64,000 bases of DNA, taken from contig NC_079492.1 of the NCBI RefSeq assembly GCF_020520425.1, forward strand, positions 54,807,042 through 54,871,041, in the 5' to 3' direction. A program made the translations under genes and the position numbers. Position 1 is the first letter of the stretch. Each line of letters begins with the position of its first letter. The notes under the pieces were generated by a model. That model searched no databases, was not told where the DNA came from, and saw only the letters and a program-made list of their open reading frames with translations. This stretch comes from Spinacia oleracea. Lineage: Eukaryota > Streptophyta > Magnoliopsida > Caryophyllales > Amaranthaceae. Below are positions 56,301 to 64,000 of this stretch, in pieces.

Positions 56301-58270
56301 GATTTTCTGAAGAACTTCAAAAAGCCTCCGGAATGTCCGTTTATGTTTGTTGTTCGCCTCGAAGACTTTCGAGGTCTATTTTCTCCCACTTGTCATTTTG
56401 GAAACGAATCTCCAAAAGGACATTATTTCGAGCAAACAAACATTATGTTCTCAAAATTTCATGGTATAAACAATACCCTTGTGTCTCATTTGAATAAATC
56501 ACAATGAAACATATATCTATACTGGGCCTTACTTTGTTGAATAAAAAACAATAAGCTCCCACTGAGTTTAGGAACTCTTTAGATATATTATGAAAAGATA
56601 TTCTGAAGTTACTTTTCAATAGCTTTGACGAATTTGGTTTAGTTTGGTGGTAGTTGAGCATTTTGTTTAGAAATTATAGGAAAATTCTTTATGATTCATC
56701 ATTGATCGAATCAAGTACTAATTGACTTCGATCATTACAACTTAGATATGCCATATCTTATGGAGCTAGATTGTGAATTTACTACACACAATCATTGATG
56801 ATCATTCTTGACTTAAGTAATCATCAACATGATCTAACCTAGATCTTTATGATTTCTTGCCAAGTGGGATTTATACTTCTGAAGCTTTGAACTAGCCAAA
56901 CAGATTCAAACTTATATCACATTTGAGTAAATAAACCTATATTCACTCAAATCTAGGTGAAATAATAAAGTCATAAAATCTCTTTCTTTAGCTTTGAACT
57001 CTATCGTCTAGGCGTTCTAACAATAGTTCATATCTTTTGTTACTTTCAACAAGTAAGACTAGCTTGTCTTGAATTGATCTACAAATAAACCAACTTTCAA
57101 AAGTCCATCAAAATAGAGCTTTAGAACGTTAACTTGTTGATATGGTCTAAGAAACAATGCCAAAGATTAGTGGAACTCAAATCAAGGGGTTGATTTGAAC
57201 CTAGTAAAGTTCTTATTGTTAAAGATTTATTTGTTTTAATCAAGCATATTGACTCAACCCGTAAATGACCATTTCATTCAAATAAACAAACAAACATTAT
57301 TTTTGTTTTTCTTGAATGCGAGTCTTTCTGTGTTTGAAGCAGAAATTTAGGTATGCTGATTATGGAACAAGATAGCCATTTAAGTTCCAGCCTTGAAAGG
57401 ACTTAAAACAAACTAGATGACCCTACAACTAATGTAACATTGCCATGCTTCATTTCCCATTTGTAGGCCATTAGTGTAGACTAGCTTCCATTGTTTGAGT
57501 TATTACCGAAGTAAGAACCTCAAGCGGTATATGATACCAAGGAAGTTTGATTGCTAGGTCACTTCTCTTTAAACATAAACTTATAGGTAGAAACGGAATC
57601 GTAAATTCCTTTTATTTGTTCATTGTTTTCCTATTTCTTGTACCCTTTCTTATAGTCTTAAGAATTGAATTCTTTAGTGTTGACTTTTATGCTTTGTTAG
57701 ACATGTCCAATGTCACCAACAAGGTTCTTTACCATTTTAATTTATGTTGAATATTTTGTTTCAACTAGATGATCTTACCAGAAGCTTCTAAAGTTCTCTA
57801 AGCATCGATCTATTCGAATGTCTACGGACTAGACTCATTCGAGAATTAAATGGATAAAAGATGTTAGGTTATTAACCATTGGTAAAGTTGAGCGTTTAAA
57901 CTCAATGCTTTATGATCTCAAAACTACATTGTACTTTGAATTCACAAGCACCAATCGGTTTGCCATTCGACTTTGATATTCGAAAACAACCATAAAAGTC
58001 GCTAAAAGAGACGTACATTTTAAATCGCTCATTCTCTCATTTCAGTGAATCGTTCTTGGATTACCAATCGAGGAAATTTACTGTTACCTTTCTAAAAGGA
58101 TTTACTGCAGTGCAAGATATTTAATTATAAACAATAATTAAAACATACATTGAAGCATGCAAAGTCTAAACATTTATCATGAATAATAACTTGAAATTAA
58201 AGCAATCATGCAATTTAAACAAGTTATTAGCATTTTATTCGAATTTATTGTTCCGGCAGGTGTGAATAAA
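53384..58270 (-). pseudogene. 3' untranslated region and shredded gag-pol of D
   Basis: Inverse-oriented counterpart of B 10741-15664 and E 38301-43221. A recognisable RT piece (55720-55830, minus) reads HTARLAAKGYKQIHGVDYVE and then CIIIMLKS, with the same lost ETFSPVA core as B and E. It also carries the duplicated gaagaatctcatagtttcag block near 56055-56130 that is seen in B at 12850-12925. No domain is intact. Confidence 0.78.
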
Positions 58271-60837
58271 ATGATTCCAAGATCCTTAAATCATTGAAGA
58301 ATTAAGCACATTATGTATTTTGACTCAATTCTAAAATATTTTAGGTAAGCAAAAGCCTTTTGCTAATAGTCTAGAAACTACTCTTGGTTGATAGGTACGT
58401 CTAAGAACTTATTAGGTAAACCTATCGATTTTGCCACGACATAAAAGGACTCCTTACTTATATCGTTGAGTTTCACCAAAACTAACATGTATTTGTGTAC
58501 CTTACCCCTTTAGGATCAATAAGTAACACCTCGTTGAGCGTAAGACTATTACTAGATTGATGTAAAGGTTTTCCATGTAAATGTTATTTTGGCATGGCAC
58601 CTTTTAACTCAATTTTTTAAAGTTTGGAACTTAAGGCTCTTACTATGTTGGTTAGATTTTAAGTGAACTAAAATCCTTAATCATGCAACATAATCAAGCC
58701 ATAATCTCATGCATATTTAAGACATATTTAAAGCAATAAATAACTTAAAGCATGCATAAGATAAATGTGATCTAGTATGGCCCGACTTCTTCTTGAAGCT
58801 TCAACTTCAAAGTCCGTCTTGAAAATGGATTAGAAACTCCGTCTTGAATTTCACCATGGGAGGCGCCATTTTCTTCAAATAGGATAAGCTATAATTAAAC
58901 TAATTACAACTATTTGATGGTACGCAGACCATATTTGAATTGAAAAACAAACTTTGGTGCATTAGACCAATTACATTCAAATTAATGGTACGCAGACCAT
59001 ATTTTTATCCTATTTGGGCCATACTAGTCACTTCATTAACCTGCAAAACAGTACATATACAATATATACCTTTCACCCATTCATTATCATGAATGGCCCA
59101 CATAGCTGGTTAGTAAAACATGTTATGCATCACATAAATATTTGCAGCAATTAATCAAGGGCACCAATAATCTACCAATTATCCAGTCCTTATTAATTCT
59201 AATCAAGTTGTTTAACCTTAAAGGATTTGTAGACCTAATCAAGAGTTTATGACTAAAAATGCTCCCACTTAAACCAATAACTTTATATGTTTTACTAATT
59301 TTAAACATAAAAATGTATTTCTAGTCTAACCGGAAACGTACTAGTTTAATTAAAATTTAAAGCTCATATAAAATTATAATCGAATCCATTAATTTAATTT
59401 ATTTTCAGTTGAATTAAACGAATTTAAATTAATTCAAGGTTTAATTTTAGTAAAATAATTAGTATAAATTAAATTTTATAATAATTATAATAATCAAAAT
59501 TAAATCCCGAGAAAACAATTTAAATTATTAATTTGAAAATTAAATAAAATTATTTCCGAACTGAAAATTCAAAATTAAAACCAAAACGTGTCAATCGTCG
59601 CAAGACGAGGCACTTGGGCTTGCGCCCAAGCCCCATCGAGCCACGAGGCCGCATCGCCCCTCGACTGACTGTTGCACAAGGCACGAGTAGCAGCAGCGAC
59701 GCGCAAACGTAGCAAGCCAAGCCACGCTTGCGTGTAGCCTGCCCGCGCACATCGCATCGCAGCAGCTCCCCTCGCGAGCCATCGCTCGCTGCACGCGAGC
59801 CATCGCTCGCTGTGCGAGCCAGCGCTCGCTGGCGCGAGGCAGTGCGCGGTGTGGCGCAGCACGCTTGCTGCCCACACGCGACTGCTCGCAGTGCCTTGCC
59901 TGTCGCCCATCGCTCATCGCCCATCGCATAGCACACACTGCCAGCACCATTGCCTCGCGCGCGCACCATGCTATGTTGCTCGCTGCATTCGTACCGCACG
60001 GGCGACGAGCTCCCTTGCTAGTCGTCGCGTGCCCGCACTATACAACACCCCTTATGGGTAACACGTAGCGTCCATTGCTTTGTGCGTGCAACATTTATGA
60101 GCATTTTTCATAAAAAAATTTAATTTTAAATTCAAAATTAATGACAAATTAATAAATCATATTAATTTCATAATTTTAGGGCGAAAAATCGAAAATTTAT
60201 TAATCAATTAATTTCCGATTAACTTGGATTCAAATATAGGTCATAAAAATTTAAAATTTATCACAAATTAACAAATTTTTTTGGTGGTTTTTAATCATGG
60301 ATACCTAACTAAATCATTAATTAATTATGAAAATCAAATCAATTCTAAATTTTTCGAATTTCAACAAATTAATCATAATTACAAATTAGGTTGTATAATT
60401 AACAAGTCTAGGCATTCAAATTTGTTAAACATATACAGTAGGTCGATCAAAAATTCAAGATTTATCAACAAGAATCGCAAATATTCAATTTAACATCTTA
60501 AAAATTACAAACTTTTGCGTTCGTAAAACTAAAACCTCCGAAAAGTCATAGTTAGGCTTCGAATTTGGGAATTCTGGGTTCGGCCGAAAAACACTATTTT
60601 TGTCAAAATTTTAGAATGCCTTTTACATGCGGAATTGACACAAAAATCACTCGATTTGGATGAGTAATGAAGAAACTGCCGAAAAACTGCGTACATATAA
60701 TTAAATAAACGCAATTTGCAATTAATTAACAATTACGAAAATTAATCACCCCTTTTTAATTCTTTGCAAATTTGTAAAATTTAACCATGTTTAAGCAATT
60801 ATAGATCATGCAATTAATAAGGGGCTCGTGATACCAC
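58271..60837 (-). other. Leader and primer site of D
   Basis: Colinear with the B leader on the opposite strand. The GC-rich core (about 59582-60085) holds about three GCGAGCCATCGCTCGC units near 59773-59840. The primer site variant gtggtatcacgagcc lies at 60823-60837 on the minus strand. Confidence 0.8.
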
Positions 60838-62211
60838 TGTTAAGTTGTGATACATATGAACAACATAAATCATGCGGAAAAACCTTAATGCCAGGAATCA
60901 TATTAATTGCACATAATCATATAATTAGTCTAGGATGCATACACTTTGTAGCGTGCCCTCCCTACCTGCGCCCGAACCGAACAAGAACAAGTCTTTAGGA
61001 CTCCAAGTGTCGTCCCTCCGTAGAAAGTCCACGGCACGTCCGGATCCGCCTTAAGCTTGACCAACTAGAATCGCCCTTAAGGTACTTAGAATTTTCGGCT
61101 AATGTAGGGCAAGTGTTTGTCTGATTTTTGCTTGAAAATCTTACCTTTGAATACTTGAAATCTCGTCCATAAATTGTGGACCTAGGCACATATTTATAGA
61201 GTCATGGAAAGGGATTTAGAATCCTATTAGGATACTAATTAGTTTAGTTAGAACTCTATTAAACTGATTCTATCTATTAGGATTAGGATTTAATCATAGA
61301 ACGAATTCTAATAGTTTTAGGATTCGTCTCGAACACAAACTTCGTAGGACCACGACCCTACCACACGACCCGCGCAGGCCTTGCGGCCCACACGAGCATG
61401 CGTAGCTCGCAGCCCACGAGCGCGCACGCCATGCCTTGCTGGGCATAGCCTTGCGCTGGGCCTAGCGAGGCTTTGGCAGCGTGTGTGTTGGGCGCTTGGG
61501 CTTGCTGGACGCGGGCCTGGCTTCGTGCTGGGCCTTCTTCTAGCAAGTCTCGTCCGATGCTAATTCGTACTATACGCTTCCGATTAAATTCCCGATTCCG
61601 GAATTCATTTCCGAGACGAACAATATTTAACATTTCCGATTCCGGAATTAATTTCCGTTTCGAACAAATATTTAATATTTCCGTTTCCGGAATGATTTTC
61701 CGATTCCGATAATATTTCCGATTCCGACAATATTTCCGTTTCCGGCAATATTTCAGATTCCGGCAATATTTCCATTTCCGATAATATTTTCCGATACGTA
61801 CCATGTTTCCGTTTCCGGCAACATCTACAACTTGGATAATATTTATATTTCCGATACGATCCATATTTCCGTTTCCGGCAATATCATCGTTTCCGGAGTA
61901 TTCATTTCTTGCCTTTGACGATCTCAGCTCCCACTGAAACCAAGATCCGTCGATTCCGAATATCCATAGATGGAGTATTTAATGCCATTAAATACTTGAT
62001 CCGTTTACGTACTATTTGTGTGACCCTACGGGTTCAGTCAAGAGTAAGCTGTGGATTAATATCATTAATTCCACTTGAACTGAAGCGGCCTCTAGCTAGG
62101 CATTCAGCTCACTTGATCTCACTGAATTATTAACTCATTAATTAATACTAAACCGCATTTATTAGATTTAACATTAAATGCATACTTGGACCAAGGGCAT
62201 TATTTCCTTTA
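60838..62211 (-). repeat. 5' LTR of D
   Basis: Inverse of the family LTR, with the TATA complement at 61191-61200. Its U3 start, which normally holds enhancer elements, lies at 62211, only 47 bp from the TATA box of the peptide gene that points the other way. The terminal TG has become TA. Confidence 0.92.
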
Positions 62212-62321
62212 ACTAAAACGTGTGATCATTCACGTCATATATGCGTTGGCCACCCCCTATATAAAAAAAAGGTGATCACTTGACAAATAACACAAAAACA
62301 AATATCTCCAAACAAAAAGGG
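62212..62321 (+). promoter_or_regulatory. Proximal promoter and 5' leader of the cysteine-rich peptide gene
   Basis: Contains a TATA box (tatataaa, 62258-62265) about 57 bp upstream of the start codon. Two ACGT-core boxes lie between the LTR and the TATA box (acgtgt near 62218 and cacgtca at 62231-62237), and a W-box-like ttgac lies at 62280-62284. Only about 40 bp of native promoter remain before the LTR of D. Box roles are inferred from consensus motifs. Confidence 0.6.
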
Positions 62322-62522
62322 ATGATGATGAAAAACAACATTAGTCTTGTAATTATGCTTATATTTTTAGTGGTTTTAACAACCGAACCTCAAATCATTT
62401 TGGGTAAATGCGCAGGTTTTGGTGGTAAGTGCAACGTCTTTAACTGGTGTTGCGGTAATTGTAACTGCGGCGGTTTTATATCTGCGAGATGTCAGGAACG
62501 TTATCCAAACGCAGGTTGTTGA
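62322..62522 (+). CDS. Secreted 8-cysteine knottin-like peptide precursor
   Basis: A 66-residue precursor from ATG 62322 (two more ATG codons follow directly); the longer frame upstream would need a TTG start and is not used. Residues 1-28 form a signal peptide with a hydrophobic core (ISLVIMLIFLVVLTT), and cleavage is likely just before KCAGFGG. The mature part of about 38 residues has eight cysteines spaced C-x6-C-x5-CC-x2-C-x-C-x7-C-x8-C. The first part resembles inhibitor-cystine-knot peptides, such as those of Caryophyllales seeds, but I do not recognise the exact family. It is Gly/Asn-rich with few acidic residues. Extracellular action, possibly antimicrobial, is inference. The gene is intronless, has a TATA box, and has AATAAA at 62615-62620. 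Confidence 0.82.
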   Translation: MMMKNNISLVIMLIFLVVLTTEPQIILGKCAGFGGKCNVFNWCCGNCNCGGFISARCQERYPNAGC

Positions 62523-62614
62523 ACACAATGTTACGCGTGTTACTAGTCCAATTTACACTATTAATTAATCGTCTATAGATGTTGTTATCTTATTTTTAAA
62601 TGTTCTACGAAGTT

Positions 62615-62620
62615 AATAAA
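62615..62620 (+). terminator. Polyadenylation signal of the peptide gene
   Basis: AATAAA lies 93 bp after the stop codon within an AT-rich 3' region, a normal distance for a short plant transcript. Confidence 0.6.
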
Positions 62621-62654
62621 GCTTGATCCTTGTCTATGTTACAGTTGTATGTAT

Positions 62655-63069
62655 TTTTCTTAAATGAACCCGGTCCACCTATTATTATTGTGGACCAAGC
62701 CCAAAAGAGGAGGGTGGTCCACTTACTATTTCCATTCACACGTGTGAATGAAGGAAGCCCATTTTTATTTTGTTGCTGCTTCCTCGTTCATTCTCTCGTC
62801 CAAGCTTTTCTCTCTCTTCATTCACGGTTTTCTCTCTCCTCCTTCTCTCCATCTTCTTCTTCCCTCGAGCTTCATCGCAAAATTGTTTCCCTCGATCTTC
62901 TGCAATTCCTCTCCTTGTCTCTCGATCTCTTTCTTCAATTTCTCTCCCCAGTTTCAAGCTTCAATTTCTCTCTCCTCCATTATCAATGTCGCCAAGAACC
63001 AGGGGAGGTACTTAATCTGGAGGTCGCAGAGGCCTTCGTAATTCACCTACTCGAATCGCACATTCAGGT
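62655..63069 (+). other. CT-rich leader-like segment truncated by LTR I
   Basis: After two gtggacc/ggtccac motifs and cacacgtgtg comes about 200 bp of CT-rich sequence (62780-62980) like a plant 5' untranslated region. An ATG in fair context at 62985 opens a short frame (MSPRTRGGT) that stops after nine codons. Beyond the stop the frame stays basic (SGGRRGLRNSPTRIAHS) up to LTR I. It may be the 5' end of a gene or of a retroelement cut by the LTR. I cannot name it. Confidence 0.45.
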
Positions 63070-64000
63070 TGAAGGAAATAATGCCCTTGGTCCAAGTATG
63101 CATTCTATGTTAAGTCTAATAAATGCGGTTCAGTATTAATTAACAAGTTAATAATTCAGTGAGATCAAGTGAGCTGAATGCCTAGCTAGAGGCCGCTTCA
63201 GTTCAAGTGGAATTAATGATATTAATCCACAGCTTACTCTTGACTGAACCCGTAGGGTCACACAAATAGTACGTAAACGGATCAAGTATCTAATGGCATT
63301 AGATACTCTATCTATGAATATTCGGAACCGACGGATCTTGGTTTCAGTGGGAGCTAAGATCGTCACAGGCAAGAAGTGAATACTCCGGAAACGATGATAT
63401 TGCCGGAAACGGAAATATGGATCGTATCGGAAATATAAATATTATCCAAGTCGTAGATGTTGCCGGAAACGGAAACATGGTACGTATCGGAAAATATTAT
63501 CGGAAATGGAAATATTGCCAGAATCGGAAATATTGCCGGAAACGGAAATATTGTCAGAATCGGAAATATTACCGGAATCGGAAAATAATTCCGGAAACGG
63601 AAATATTAAATATTTGTTCGAAACGGAAATTAATTCCGGAATCGGAAATATTAAATATTGTTCGTATCGGAAATAAATTCCGGAACTGGAAATTTAATCG
63701 GAAGCGTATCGTACGAATTAGCATCGGACGAGGCCTGCCGGACGAAGGCCCAGCACGAAGCCGGGCCATCGCCCAGCAAGCACGCACGCCACAAGCCCAG
63801 CCAAGGCAGCGCCCAGGCCTACCGCAAGGCAGGCCCAGCGCGCGCCAAGGCCACGGATGCGTGGGCCGCGCTGCGTGGGCTGCTGCTCGCACGCGCATGG
63901 GCAGCCCTTGTGGCTGCCGTGTGTGTGTGAGTTTGTGCTCATGCGTGATTCCTAAATCTACAAGAGTCATTGTATGATTAAATTTCTATTCCTAATTGGA
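63070..64000 (+). repeat. LTR of copia element I, continuing beyond the window
   Basis: Starts TGAAGGAAATAATG after ttcaggt and follows the 5' LTR of B almost base for base through the U3 array and GC block to the window end. It is either the 5' LTR of another element or a solo LTR. The candidate left duplication is caggt (63065-63069). Its near identity with the B LTR marks a recent wave of insertions. Confidence 0.9.

Larger units (their letters stand above)
51998..62211 (-). mobile_element. Copia-derived non-autonomous element D, reverse orientation
   Basis: A complete 10.2-kb element flanked by actaa (51993-51997 and 62212-62216). Its 3' LTR is 51998-53383 and its 5' LTR 60838-62211. The primer site is 60823-60837, the leader about 58271-60822 with a GC-rich core, the decayed pol about 54130-58270, and the conserved 3' untranslated region 53384-54130. 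The 5' LTR begins TAAAGG instead of TGAAGG, a mutated end, and the LTR pair differs at many sites, so D is older than B. All coding frames are closed. Confidence 0.92.

Noticed and set aside
62630..63139. 169-codon frame across the CT-rich segment
   Set aside because: It lacks a proper ATG, is a Ser/Leu/Phe product of CT-rich sequence, and runs into the LTR, so it is not a single coding unit.

Overview
The window looks like gene-poor, transposon-packed nuclear DNA of a flowering plant. The evidence is Ty1/copia LTR retrotransposons, a plant LINE, a hAT element, a CACTA element, a Stowaway MITE, a tRNA-derived SINE, one nuclear tRNA-Asp gene and one small secreted cysteine-rich peptide gene. 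A Caryophyllales plant (Chenopodiaceae/Amaranthaceae type, possibly spinach-like) is my guess from repeat style and is not shown by the sequence. There is no operon structure, CRISPR array or rRNA.

One copia family dominates. Its LTRs are about 1.35-1.39 kb, begin TGAAGGAAATAATG and end CATAACCTAACA. I call its copies G, A, B, E, F, D and I. Every complete insertion boundary I could test has a 5-bp target duplication: A = agaca, B = cagga, E = gaatg, D = actaa. The stacking order can therefore be read directly.

Layout. 1-1437: 3' end and 3' LTR of G. 1438-5404: intergenic DNA with tRNA-Asp(GTC) at 3123-3194 (minus) and a Helitron-like 3' end near 4224. 5405-22753: an old, decayed copia element C of another family, entered by A (5598-18252), whose 5' LTR was entered by B (6581-16991). 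A has lost most of its body, and the gap carries filler copied from neighbouring C sequence. 22754-24783: intergenic DNA with a Stowaway MITE and a SINE. 24784-26115 and 51661-51942: one LINE fragment (RT end, zf-RVT, RNase H, poly-A) split by E. 26116-51660: E, which holds F (29371-38300, gag-pol nearly intact), a hAT element (43974-47979) and a CACTA element (48557-51622). The last two sit in E's 3' LTR. 51998-62211: D on the minus strand. 62322-62522: a cysteine-rich secreted peptide gene starting 111 bp beyond D's 5' LTR. 62655-63069: a CT-rich leader-like segment cut by LTR I (63070 to the window end).

How the parts work together. F carries recognisable gag, protease, integrase, reverse transcriptase and RNase H. 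B, D and E share F's LTR type, primer site, long leader and 3' untranslated region, but have the same shredded coding region as one another at different insertion sites. This is the pattern of a non-autonomous lineage moved in trans by an autonomous partner. The best candidates for new biology are that partnership, the palindromic GC-rich repeat array in the family leader, a CACTA element carrying intron-containing exons of an ERD6-like sugar transporter, and an 8-cysteine peptide gene with a retrotransposon U3 parked against its promoter.
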